A stretch of 64,000 bases of DNA from contig JADJXK010000002.1 of assembly GCA_016710325.1 (NCBI GenBank), positions 4,092,001-4,156,000 on the forward strand. Reading direction: 5' to 3'. The stretch is from Candidatus Leptofilum proximum (GTDB lineage Bacteria; Chloroflexota; Anaerolineae; Promineifilales; Promineifilaceae). The translations under genes were made by a program, and so were the position numbers. Shown here piece by piece: positions 40,020 to 48,167 of the stretch; the first letter of the stretch is position 1, and each line of letters begins with the position of its first letter. The notes under the pieces were generated by a model. That model made no database searches. It was not told the DNA's origin and was given only the letters and a program-made list of their open reading frames with translations.

Positions 40020-41158
40020 GATGCCTGCACCTCAAAAAAGCCCATCCAGCCCAGCTCGGCAAATTCGCTTTGGTGGGCGTGGAACATGTACAAACCAGGT
40101 TCAAAATCGGCAAACGAGACCTCCACAATGCCGCGCTGCGCCTGGCACTGCATGATGGTGTCTACCGTTTTCAGCGTGGGCGTGAGCGTGGTGCCGTGAT
40201 CGTAATAATCAAAAAAGTTGGCGTGAATGTGCAGCGAGTTGATCGGATCAAACTCCGTCACGTTGATCAGGTAAATGCGCTGCTGCTGGTCCCGGTTAAC
40301 GACGATGGGGCTGGCCATGCCGTATGCAAAAGCGATAGAGTTAACGGCATACACCTCGTTATCGCCGTCAAAATTGGTGTCGAAGCCGTTCATCACCATC
40401 ACCATTTCGTTCACGTTGGCGTTTTCAGGATATTGGTGATTGCGGCTTTTGGCAGCTTCATGTTCCTCACCACTGTATTTTCCCGGATCGGGATCAACGA
40501 TAAAAGCGCCGTACAGCCCTTTGTGAATGTGCCGCTTTAAAGGCAGGGAATGGCAGTGGTAAAGATGGCAGCCAAATGGTTTGGCATCGAATTCATACAC
40601 AAACGTTTCGCCCGGATTGATATTGCCGCGCCCCACGCCGGGGATGCCGTCCATGAAGGCGGAATGAATGCCGTGAAAGTGAATGGTGTGCGGATGGGCG
40701 CTGGCGTTGGTGAACTCAATGCGCAGCCGTTCCCCTTCCACGCAGCGCAGGGTGGGGCCGGGGCATTGGCCCACAACGTGCCCGGCCCGGCGTGAGGCCG
40801 CTGACGTCTGGCTGCCGTATACCCAGCCGGGAAAGAAGATACCGGGGGCAATCTCAAACTCTTTATCTACGGCGAACATTTTCCAGGTGCGGACGGTACG
40901 GCCGTTTTCCTCCGTCACTTCGCCATAATCAAAATCATACAGCAGCTCGTGGGGATCAAACTGGTTGGCAGCGTGGTCCACATGGCCCACCATACCCGCG
41001 TCCCCATGCCCGGTATGGGGATTGTGATCGCTTTGGGCATGAGGCACCACACTGCCCGATGCCTGTCCGCGCATGGCGGCTAAACCGGCAATACCCAAAG
41101 CGCCAGCCCCGCCGGTAATTAAAAACTTACGTCGAGACATATTTGTATCGGTTTTCAT
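40016..41158 (-). CDS. Tat-exported multicopper oxidase
   Basis: 380 residues. Twin-arginine signal MSRRKFLITGGAGALGIAGLA. A His-rich linker (DHNPHTGHGDAGMVGHVDH) follows. Copper ligands: HTIHFHGIH, HLYHCHSLPLKRHIHKGLYG, LHIHANFF and YMFHAHQSEF, i.e. four His-x-His pairs for the trinuclear site. The type 1 Cys is in the first half (HCH), not near the C terminus, as in two-domain or nitrite-reductase-like arrangements. Its partner is a ZIP transporter in the same operon, which suggests metal oxidation coupled to uptake, by inference. AGGAAG precedes the ATG. The promoter carries two palindromic operators. Confidence 0.88.
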   Translation of the reverse strand: MKTDTNMSRRKFLITGGAGALGIAGLAAMRGQASGSVVPHAQSDHNPHTGHGDAGMVGHVDHAANQFDPHELLYDFDYGEVTEENGRTVRTWKMFAVDKEFEIAPGIFFPGWVYGSQTSAASRRAGHVVGQCPGPTLRCVEGERLRIEFTNASAHPHTIHFHGIHSAFMDGIPGVGRGNINPGETFVYEFDAKPFGCHLYHCHSLPLKRHIHKGLYGAFIVDPDPGKYSGEEHEAAKSRNHQYPENANVNEMVMVMNGFDTNFDGDNEVYAVNSIAFAYGMASPIVVNRDQQQRIYLINVTEFDPINSLHIHANFFDYYDHGTTLTPTLKTVDTIMQCQAQRGIVEVSFADFEPGLYMFHAHQSEFAELGWMGFFEVQAS

Positions 41159-41188
41159 GTGTTTACTTCCTATCCATTAGTATTGCAA

Positions 41189-41242
41189 ATCTAAATTTTA
41201 GATATGTCTAAAAATTTTACAGACAGATATACTATCTGTCAA
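41189..41242 (-). promoter_or_regulatory. Promoter of the oxidase-ZIP operon with nested palindromes
   Basis: On the minus strand TTGACA (41242-41237), 17-base spacer, TAAAAT (41219-41214). GACAGATA-tac-TATCTGTC (41222-41240) is a perfect palindrome covering the -35 and spacer. TTTTAGA-tatg-TCTAAAA (41196-41213) is a second perfect palindrome at the transcription start. It overlaps a third, ATCTAAA-t-TTTAGAT (41189-41203). This is a repressor-type layout; a metal-sensing DtxR/MntR-like protein is a reasonable guess from the genes controlled. Confidence 0.8.
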
Positions 41243-41406
41243 GCAGGGAATTTTGGAGAGGACAGGCTCGAACCGTGGGTTCGAGAGGAGGGAAGTTAAA
41301 ATACGGCCGTATCGTTACTGACAGCGGCTGTGGCTAAACGGTACTTTTACATGGAGTAACTTTGATATTGGCAATTACCCGAAAGAGATTTTTTGCTCGC
41401 TGCCGT

Positions 41407-42150
41407 TCACCTAAACCCTCTGGCCTGCCACGCCTGGTAAATCAGAATCGAGCCGGCAACGGCCGCATTTAACGACTCCACCTTCCCCTTCTGCGGCAGC
41501 ATCAGGCGAATGTCGCAGCTTTCGCGCACCAGGCGGCGCATGCCCTGGCCTTCATGGCCTACCACGATGCCCAGCGGCATGTTCAGATCCACTTCTTGCA
41601 GCGATTGGGCGTCTTCAGCCAAATCCATGCCCACAATCCAGATGTCTTTGGCTTGCAGTTGGCGGATGGTTTGCACCAGGTTGGTCACCTGGGCGACGAG
41701 GAGGTGCTCGGCGGCACCGGCGGAAAACTGAACAACGGCGGGGGTAATCTCCGGGGCGCGCCGGTCCTGCACAATGACGCCGTGCACGCCGCAAATTTCG
41801 GCCGTACGCAGCAGGGCGCCAATGTTTTGCGGCCCATGCAGCAGATCGAGCAGCAGCAAAAAGGGCTTCTCGCCGCGCTGTTCTGCCAGCCCTAAAATCT
41901 CATCTACTTCGCTGTAGACGTACGGTCCCACCTCCAGCGCCATGCCCTGGTGGCTGTGGTCTTTGGCGAGACGGCCGATTTTCTGTTTATCGGCCGTCTG
42001 AATGCGCACCCCTCGCTTTTGCGCCGCCTCGCGCACCGGCTGAACCTGCTTCTTGTCCAGCCCGTCTTGCAGCCACAGCGTAAAAACCTCCCGGCGGCTG
42101 CCGCGCAGGGCTTCGAGAACGGTGTTGCGGCGGATGAGGATTTCGGTCAT
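41407..42150 (-). CDS. rlmB: 23S rRNA 2'-O-methyltransferase, TrmH/SpoU family
   Basis: 247 residues. N-terminal RNA-binding domain, then the deep-trefoil-knot SPOUT domain with all three motifs: QNIGALLRTAEICGVHGVI, GIVVGHEGQGMRRLV and LMLPQKGKVESLNAAVAGSILIY. RlmB methylates the ribose of G2251 (E. coli numbering) of 23S rRNA using SAM. Last in yacL-gltX-cysS-rlmB, the same order as in the Bacillus chromosome. A cggtaatcgg hairpin lies between it and cysS. Confidence 0.92.
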   Translation of the reverse strand: MTEILIRRNTVLEALRGSRREVFTLWLQDGLDKKQVQPVREAAQKRGVRIQTADKQKIGRLAKDHSHQGMALEVGPYVYSEVDEILGLAEQRGEKPFLLLLDLLHGPQNIGALLRTAEICGVHGVIVQDRRAPEITPAVVQFSAGAAEHLLVAQVTNLVQTIRQLQAKDIWIVGMDLAEDAQSLQEVDLNMPLGIVVGHEGQGMRRLVRESCDIRLMLPQKGKVESLNAAVAGSILIYQAWQARGFR

Positions 42151-42162
42151 CGGTAGTCCGTT

Positions 42163-42239
42163 GTCGGTAATCGGTAATCGGTAATCGGTAATCCGTATTT
42201 TACCGATTACCGTTCACCGTTTACGGATTACCGATTACC
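42163..42239. repeat. Micro-repeat hairpin, cggtaatcggt family
   Basis: Four CGGTAAT units (42163-42199) followed directly by ACCGATTACCGTTCACCG, TTACGGATTACCGATTACC (to 42239). Fills the whole cysS-rlmB gap. Confidence 0.85.
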
Positions 42240-43677
42240 CCAGTTTCCAGATAGTGCCATCCGCCCGATCTTCCAGCACCACGCCAAGATCGCGCAGCTG
42301 GTCGCGGATTTTGTCGCCGGTGGCCCAATCTTTGTTGGCGCGGGCCTGGGCGCGCAGCTCGATGAGCAGGCGGATGAGCCCGGCTTCGCGCTCGGCGTCG
42401 CTGTCTTGCACCGTTTCGCCGGGGATGATGCCCAGGACGTCACCACCCAGCTCGCGGTAGAGGTTGTCCATCGCGGCCAATGATTCTTGCGACTGCGGCC
42501 CTTGCTCGTTGAGCAAGCTGTTGACCTGGCGGGTGTAATCTTGCAGGATGGCCAGGGCAGCCGGAGCGTTGAAGTCGTCGTTCATCTTGTCGATGAAGGC
42601 GGTTTTGGTTTTGTCGACGAGTTCCTGGACCTGGGCAGAGATCTCGCCAGGAGCGGCCGTTCTCAGCTGCTCTCTTACCAACGTCACCGCTCCCCACAGC
42701 CGCTGCCAGCCCTTCGTAGCGGCTTCCACGGCTTCATCGGAAAAATCGATGGGGTTGCTGTAGTGGCTGGACAAAATGAAGGCGCGAATTGCTTCCGGCC
42801 GCCAGCGCTCCAGGGCTTCTTTGATGGTAAGCGTGTTGCCCAGGCTCTTGCTCATCTTCACCCCGTCCAGCGTGAGCGAACCGGTGAGCATCCAGGTGCG
42901 GGCAAACGTCTGGTCGTGGGCGGCTTCGCTTTGGGCGATTTCACATTCGTTGTGCGGGAAAATGTTGTCGATGCCACCGCCGTGAATGTCGAACGTGGGG
43001 CCGAGGTATTTGTTGGCCATCGCCGAGCATTCGACGTGCCAGCCAGGGAAACCTTCACCCCACGGGCTGGGCCAGCGCAAAATGTGCTCCGGTTCGGCTT
43101 TTTTCCACAGGGCAAAGTCGGCTGGATGGCGCTTTTCGCTGCGCACCGCTTCGCGGGAGCCTTCTTCCTGTTCCTCGATGATACGGCCGCTCAGCTTGCC
43201 GTATTCGGGATAAGAAAGCACATCGAAGTAGACGGAGCCATCCACCTCGTAGGCGTGGCCCTTGTCGATGAGCTCCTGCACCATGGCGATTTGCTCAGGG
43301 ATGTGGCCGCTGGCGCGCGGGCTGATGTCTGGCCGCTGCACGCCGAGGGCGTCCATGTCGTCGAAGTATCCTTTCATGTAGGTTTCTACCACCTGCATGG
43401 GCAGGGCGGACATTTGCTCCGCTTTGCGCAGGATGCGGTCTTCGCCGGTGGCCAGCATGTGGCCCACGTCGGTGATGTTTTGCACGTAGAGCACTTTGTA
43501 GCCGCTGTAGCGCAGGTAGCGCACGATCACGTCGAAGCCGACGTAAGTTTTGGCATGGCCGATGTGGGAATGGTCATACACGGTGGGGCCGCAGACGTAG
43601 ATGTTGACACGGCCGTCTTGCAGCGGCACAAACTGTTCTTTCTCACGGGTGAGTACATTGTAAATTTTCAGTGACAT
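42235..43677 (-). CDS. cysS: Cysteinyl-tRNA synthetase
   Basis: 480 residues, family length. VYVCGPTVYDHSHIGHAKTY contains the zinc Cys and the HIGH motif. FPGWHVECSAM, FDIHGGGIDNIFPHNECEIAQ hold the other zinc ligands, and LDGVKMSKSLGNTL is the KMSKS loop. The C-terminal anticodon domain ends in RDQLRDLGVVLEDR, typical of CysRS. It charges tRNA-Cys. ATG at 43677 is chosen; a longer frame starts inside the cacagag repeat. Between gltX and rlmB, with micro-repeats in both gaps. Confidence 0.95.
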   Translation of the reverse strand: MSLKIYNVLTREKEQFVPLQDGRVNIYVCGPTVYDHSHIGHAKTYVGFDVIVRYLRYSGYKVLYVQNITDVGHMLATGEDRILRKAEQMSALPMQVVETYMKGYFDDMDALGVQRPDISPRASGHIPEQIAMVQELIDKGHAYEVDGSVYFDVLSYPEYGKLSGRIIEEQEEGSREAVRSEKRHPADFALWKKAEPEHILRWPSPWGEGFPGWHVECSAMANKYLGPTFDIHGGGIDNIFPHNECEIAQSEAAHDQTFARTWMLTGSLTLDGVKMSKSLGNTLTIKEALERWRPEAIRAFILSSHYSNPIDFSDEAVEAATKGWQRLWGAVTLVREQLRTAAPGEISAQVQELVDKTKTAFIDKMNDDFNAPAALAILQDYTRQVNSLLNEQGPQSQESLAAMDNLYRELGGDVLGIIPGETVQDSDAEREAGLIRLLIELRAQARANKDWATGDKIRDQLRDLGVVLEDRADGTIWKLG

Positions 43678-43693
43678 ACGAACTCCAGGGTGA

Positions 43694-43735
43694 GCCACAG
43701 AGCCAAACCTCTAAATGCTCTGTGTTCTCTGTGGC
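43694..43735. repeat. Micro-repeat hairpin, cacagag family
   Basis: GCCACAGAG (43694-43702) faces CTCTGTGTTCTCTGTGGC (43718-43735). The right arm is identical to the one at 26592. Confidence 0.8.
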
Positions 43736-43744
43736 AAAAATTTT

Positions 43745-45100
43745 TCACAATCGTAGCGCATTGGCAAGGCGTTGCAAAGTGCGGTTTTTGCCCAGGATGG
43801 CCATGATTTCGGCCAGGGGTGGGCCGCCGGTTTGCCCGGTGATGGCGGCGCGGATGGGATGGAAGACGGCCGTTGGCTTCCACCCTTCATTCTCCTTAAA
43901 ACTGCTGCGCAAACCTTGCAAAATGCTTTGCGCCGTGGCTTCATCCAGCAGCACCACGTGGGCCAGTTCAGCCACCAGCCGGGTAAGCACCGGGCGGGCC
44001 GATTCGCCTTGCAGCGCTTCTTGTGCGCCTGCACTCAGCGCAAAGTTATCGGCGAAGGCCCACTCGGCGGCGTCGACGGCATCTTCCAGCTTGTTGAGGC
44101 CATCGCGGATGACGGCCGTTAGCCGCACCAGCCATTCCTCCTGCATGGGCAGCTCGTCGTAGACTTCTTCGAGGAACGGCCGTATCAACTCCGCCAGCTT
44201 CTCGTTGCTGTGCCGCTGCATGTACTGCCGGTTCATCCAGTTCAGCTTGTCCCAATCAAACGTAGACGGGCTGGGCGACAGTCGCTCCAGGCGGAACTGC
44301 TGACGTACCTCCCACCTGTCCACAATTTCCTGGCCGTTGTCGGGCGTCCAGCCTAGCAGCAGCAGGTAGTTGAACAGCGCCGCGGGCAGGTAGCCCGTCG
44401 CCTGAAAATCGCGGATGAGGTAGCCGCCTTCAGGGTCGCGCTTCTTGAGCTTCTGGCCGCGCCGGTTGAGGATGAGCGGCAGATGCACCCAGACGGGTTC
44501 GGGCCAGCCCATCGCTTTGTGCAGCTGGATGTGAATGGGTGAGGACGGTATCCAATCTTCGCCGCGCACCACGTGGGTGATGCCCATGTCGTGGTCGTCG
44601 GTGACGGTGGCCAGGTGGTAAAGTGGATCGCCGCTGCTGCGCACGATGATGGGGTCTTGGAGACGGCCGTTGTCAAAGCGAATCTCGCCGCGAATGGCAT
44701 CGTGCAAAATAGTTTCGCCGGTTTTGGGCATTTTAAGGCGCAAGGGGTTGCCTGCGGCGCTGGCGGGATGCGCTGGATCGTCACCGTAGTAGGCGTGTCC
44801 TTCATCGACCAGTTTTTCGACGGTGCGTTGGTGAAACGGCCGTCTCTCTGACTGCACATATGGCCCAAAGTCGCCGCCGATGTCTGGCCCTTCATCCCAA
44901 TCCAACCCCAGCCAGTTGAGCGCGTCAAAAATCAATTGGGTGGCTTCGGGGGTGTTGCGCGCGGCGTCGGTATCTTCGAGGCGGATGATGAAGTCGCCCT
45001 TGAGAGCCCGGGACAACGCCCAACAGAAAACGGCCGTATGCATATTGCCCACGTGCACTGGTCCGGTGGGGCTGGGGGGAAAGCGAAGTCGAGCTACCAT
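43745..45100 (-). CDS. gltX: Glutamyl-tRNA synthetase
   Basis: 451 residues. Class I signature PSPTGPVHVGNMHTAVF (HIGH-like), RLEDTDAARNTPEA, and LPLILNRRGQKLKKRDPEGG at the KMSKS position, where the usual Lys-Leu-Ser-Lys-Arg reads Lys-Leu-Lys-Lys-Arg. The C-terminal helical anticodon domain is somewhat short. Charges tRNA-Glu, and perhaps tRNA-Gln if the amidotransferase route is used. Six ACGGCCGT octamers lie in this gene. Downstream of yacL with an 18-base gap, so co-transcribed. Confidence 0.93.
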   Translation of the reverse strand: MVARLRFPPSPTGPVHVGNMHTAVFCWALSRALKGDFIIRLEDTDAARNTPEATQLIFDALNWLGLDWDEGPDIGGDFGPYVQSERRPFHQRTVEKLVDEGHAYYGDDPAHPASAAGNPLRLKMPKTGETILHDAIRGEIRFDNGRLQDPIIVRSSGDPLYHLATVTDDHDMGITHVVRGEDWIPSSPIHIQLHKAMGWPEPVWVHLPLILNRRGQKLKKRDPEGGYLIRDFQATGYLPAALFNYLLLLGWTPDNGQEIVDRWEVRQQFRLERLSPSPSTFDWDKLNWMNRQYMQRHSNEKLAELIRPFLEEVYDELPMQEEWLVRLTAVIRDGLNKLEDAVDAAEWAFADNFALSAGAQEALQGESARPVLTRLVAELAHVVLLDEATAQSILQGLRSSFKENEGWKPTAVFHPIRAAITGQTGGPPLAEIMAILGKNRTLQRLANALRL

Positions 45101-45118
45101 GATGTCAACTGGGTGCGG

Positions 45119-46174
45119 CTATGGTTTGGCAAAAATCATGCGGCCGGCCGAGGTTTGCAGCACTTTGGTGACAGTGACGTTGAGCGTTTTGTTGATGAGG
45201 GAACGGCCGTCTTCCACCACCACCATCGTGCCATCCTGCAAAAAGCCCACACCCTGGTCAGACTCACGCCCTTCCTGGATGATTTTCACCTTGAGCTCTT
45301 CACCCGGCAGCGAGGTGATCTTCACCGCGTTGGCCAGATCGTTGATGTTGAGCACGCTGACCCCTTGCAGTTCGGCCACGCGGTTCAGGTTGTAGTCGTT
45401 GGTCATGATGGGGCTGCGCAGATGGCGCGCCAGGGCCACCAGCTTGCTGTCGGCATCACGCACCTCACTGACATCCATGTCCATGATTTGGGTGGGTACG
45501 GGCGAATCGTTTTGCAGCTGGGTCAGCACCTCCAGGCCCAAACGGCCGCGGCCGCGCCGCAGCGGATCAGCACTATCGGCAATGTGTTGCAGTTCGGACA
45601 AGATGAAGTTGGGGATGAGCAGGGTGGCGCGGATGAACCCAGTTTTGCTGATGTCGGCGATACGGCCGTCGATAATCACGCTTGTATCCAACAAGATGAA
45701 CTGCTCGCCGCTGTTGCCATTCGCACTAGACTCGCTGGTAGACGCGGACAGCGGCATCCGCAGGCCGCTGAAAAATGTCTGCAAATCATTTTGTCGCGAG
45801 ACCAGAATAACCACGCTGAGATAACAAAGAACGGCCGCTGCTACCAACGGCAAAATCTGTCGAAAGGGCGAACCCAGCAGCGCCAGCGGAAGGGAAAGCA
45901 GGGCTGCGGCTACCAGGCCAATGAACAAACCCAGCACAATAGCGACAAGGCGTTCAGCAGGCATTTTGGCCAGTCGGAAGCTGATGCGGCGCAGCGGCCA
46001 TATGGTGGCGTATGGCGTCAGAATTAGCCCGACTAAAAAGCCCAGCAGCGCAAAAACAATCACATAACCTTCCGGGCTGACGCGCAAAAAATTGGCCAGC
46101 CACCGGCCCAAAAATCCCCCGCCAACACTGGCGGCAATTGCCCCCACGATACGAAAAATAAACTCAGTGCTCAT
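45119..46174 (-). CDS. YacL-like PIN/TRAM-domain membrane protein
   Basis: 351 residues. Four N-terminal membrane helices (residues about 8-110), then a PIN domain (FILLDTSVIIDGRIADI, ILSELQHIADSAD, PIMTNDYNLNRVAEL with the acidic residues of a nuclease) and a C-terminal TRAM RNA-binding domain (GFLQDGTMVVVEDGRSLI). Bacillus YacL is of this type. Heads the yacL-gltX-cysS-rlmB operon. In Firmicutes ispD and ispF lie between yacL and gltX; here only 18 bases separate them. Confidence 0.88.
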   Translation of the reverse strand: MSTEFIFRIVGAIAASVGGGFLGRWLANFLRVSPEGYVIVFALLGFLVGLILTPYATIWPLRRISFRLAKMPAERLVAIVLGLFIGLVAAALLSLPLALLGSPFRQILPLVAAAVLCYLSVVILVSRQNDLQTFFSGLRMPLSASTSESSANGNSGEQFILLDTSVIIDGRIADISKTGFIRATLLIPNFILSELQHIADSADPLRRGRGRLGLEVLTQLQNDSPVPTQIMDMDVSEVRDADSKLVALARHLRSPIMTNDYNLNRVAELQGVSVLNINDLANAVKITSLPGEELKVKIIQEGRESDQGVGFLQDGTMVVVEDGRSLINKTLNVTVTKVLQTSAGRMIFAKP

Positions 46175-46954
46175 AAGATAAACCTTTCACCACCTGTTCC
46201 TGGAAACAAAAAGATGAACATACCTTGTGGTACATTCACCTTAATTTTGTCTTGTATGATGCTTTCCGGTTTATGAACTTAAATCGTAACAGGAAGCTTG
46301 CAATTGCATAACCGAAAACTTTTCAGACCGGGCTTGGAACAACAAATCAGCAAAACCAAAACTTTCCGAAAAACAATCACCAGGCATCCTGTGGGAGGCA
46401 TTCCCTGACTTATATAGTGTGGAACGTCAAATGCCCGCTTTTGGCTTACTCTATTGCGTGGTTTTGGATGAAATTGATTGCGAAGCCTGAGCAGTTACCA
46501 AAAGCGCTGATCAATGTTTGGCGCGTCAGAGAAATGGAACAACATTCTGCACAAATTTTACTAAATGATTGCTATGCGCCACGGTGCTTGATAACGATGA
46601 ATGTTTTGCTGTTTCAAGCCTTTGTTGTGTGAAAGCGGGAGAAAGGTGAAAAAAATAAATCAAATTGACCACTTTCAACTGCATCTACAAACAATAATAA
46701 GGGAATGAAACCATAAAAATCGCTGTATCAAAGGTGCGACAAACGTTTTTCCAGGGAACTTACCGTTTGGTCAGTCAGGTCAGTCTGTCGCACCTGAACA
46801 GTCACAACTTTCCTAAAAGGATAGTATCACAGCCAATTTGATGCGGCAATATTCATGGTTGTGTCTAACTGGCTGTTAAGCAAAGATGTCTGGCCGTGTT
46901 ACAAGGGAAAACACGGCCCTCGGCCAAGAATAACCGGCAGCGTCACCGCCTGGT
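46175..46954. other. Sparse AT-rich region without a supported gene
   Basis: About 780 bases. A 71-codon frame at 46417-46632 lacks a ribosome-binding site and family features, so I do not call it. The AT-rich half (46200-46730) has no ACGGCCGT. At 46732-46795 AGGTGCGACA / TGTCGCACCT forms a weak relative of the hairpin at 38780. At 46892-46918 GGCCGTGTT / AACACGGCC forms a stem-loop that may terminate the gene on its right. Possibly a decayed insertion. Confidence 0.5.
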
Positions 46955-47755
46955 TTAGCGGCGGGGCCCGCCCGGTGAACGACCCGGCGCCCGCACCCCA
47001 CTGCGGCGTGGCGGCCCGGCTGTCCGTGCCGGGCCTGGCTGGTTGGCTGGGGTTGGCTGGTGTTCACGGCCGTTTTCTCCCTGAGATCTGGCGCGTAAGG
47101 GTGCGGGATTAGGCCGAAACGGCCGTCCCCCAGTTGGCGCGCGTTGAACAGGAGATGCTGGTGGAATGGGAGACGGCCGTTTGGCCACAGCTCCGGTGTG
47201 TTTGCCAGGCCGCTGCAGCAGCGACCCGGCAAACATGTACTCACCCGCCACAGAGATGGCGCCAATAAACAAAATGCGCGTCAGCCAGACCAGGGTTGCT
47301 ACAAAAAAAGGCACCCAACGCAGCAGCTGCTCCCGGCTCAACACCTCATTGCCAAACTCGTGGGTGAGCAGCGTTAGAGAGATGGCCCACCAGGTCATCA
47401 TAGCGTTCATGGTGGCCCCCAGCAGCCAGGCGCCCATAAGGTACCAGACTGCTCTGGGTTCGCCCTTGCCCTGTTCCGGGGTGAACAGCCGCGCCAACCC
47501 GGCAAAATCAATGGCACAAAAAGCTGTGGCCAGAATGGAAGCCCAACTAATGCCAGCAAAACGCACATCACCCAGCAAGTTGCTGAGCGCATAGCGCGTC
47601 GTATCAAAGTTAAACAGCTCAAAAGCCAGCAGCGCCACAACCAAAATAACGCCCATGATGCTTTTTTGCGGTAAGTTCAGACCCAGCAGCAAGTTGCCGC
47701 TGGTTGTGTTAGGACGTGGGTGTCCACCTCCATTTGGTGCGCCCTGTGTCTCCAT
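46955..47755 (-). CDS. Polytopic membrane protein with Pro/Arg-rich tail
   Basis: 266 residues, not recognised. Four hydrophobic helices in the first 175 residues (SIMGVILVVALLAFELFNF, SWASILATAFCAIDFAGL, YLMGAWLLGATMNAMMTWWAISL, WVPFFVATLVWLTRILFIGAIS). The C-terminal 80 residues are disordered and basic, rich in Pro, Arg and Gly (PAGPARTAGPP-like). It looks like an inner-membrane protein with a cytoplasmic nucleic-acid- or partner-binding tail. GGAGAC precedes the ATG. Three ACGGCCGT octamers are concentrated in the tail, which reads as NGR and RPF peptides. Confidence 0.6.
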   Translation of the reverse strand: METQGAPNGGGHPRPNTTSGNLLLGLNLPQKSIMGVILVVALLAFELFNFDTTRYALSNLLGDVRFAGISWASILATAFCAIDFAGLARLFTPEQGKGEPRAVWYLMGAWLLGATMNAMMTWWAISLTLLTHEFGNEVLSREQLLRWVPFFVATLVWLTRILFIGAISVAGEYMFAGSLLQRPGKHTGAVAKRPSPIPPASPVQRAPTGGRPFRPNPAPLRARSQGENGREHQPTPANQPGPARTAGPPRRSGVRAPGRSPGGPRR

Positions 47756-48167
47756 GATCTGTCTCCTGCATCTCTACTCCTGATCTATGTGATGCCCTTG
47801 CCCTGATTCCTAAAACGAATGAAACTCCAAACACTCAATCTTTTTACTTCCTTAAAACAAAAACTCGAACCCAAGGTTCGCTTGCCCTTACCTTTATATT
47901 CCCTGACAACAGCTGTTGTAATGCCCCCGGTGATGTGCGATAAAAAGAGGATGTGGCGCCAGCAAGGGTCGCACTTGCCGACGCCACTGTTTGGGGGGAA
48001 GAGGGTATGTGGTGTTGAGAAGAGGGAAGAGGGTTCCGTATGTCTGAGAAGAATATTAGCACGCATGTTCTAAAAAGTCAAATAAAATTTAGCCCAAAAT
48101 TGTTCGGATTTCATGGTTTGCGGGGGTAAAATTAATTGTCAATTGTTAACGGTAAATGGTTAATGGG
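47756..48167. other. Intergenic region, divergent genes, no gene seen
   Basis: About 400 bases without a supported gene. Near the right end (48132-48165) AATTGTCAATTGTTAACGG and TAAATGGTTAATGGG are units of the caattg/attgtgaa micro-repeat family. The rest shows no strong hairpin and no ACGGCCGT. Confidence 0.5.

Noticed and set aside
42487..43674. 395-codon frame opposite cysS
   Set aside because: Shadow of a certain tRNA synthetase gene.
46417..46632. 71-codon frame in the AT-rich gap after yacL
   Set aside because: No ribosome-binding site and no domain features; the flanking region looks like unconstrained AT-rich DNA.
47785..48066. 93-codon frame on the minus strand before the oxidoreductase
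   Set aside because: No family, no ribosome-binding site and overlapping frames on the other strand; composition is not coding-like.
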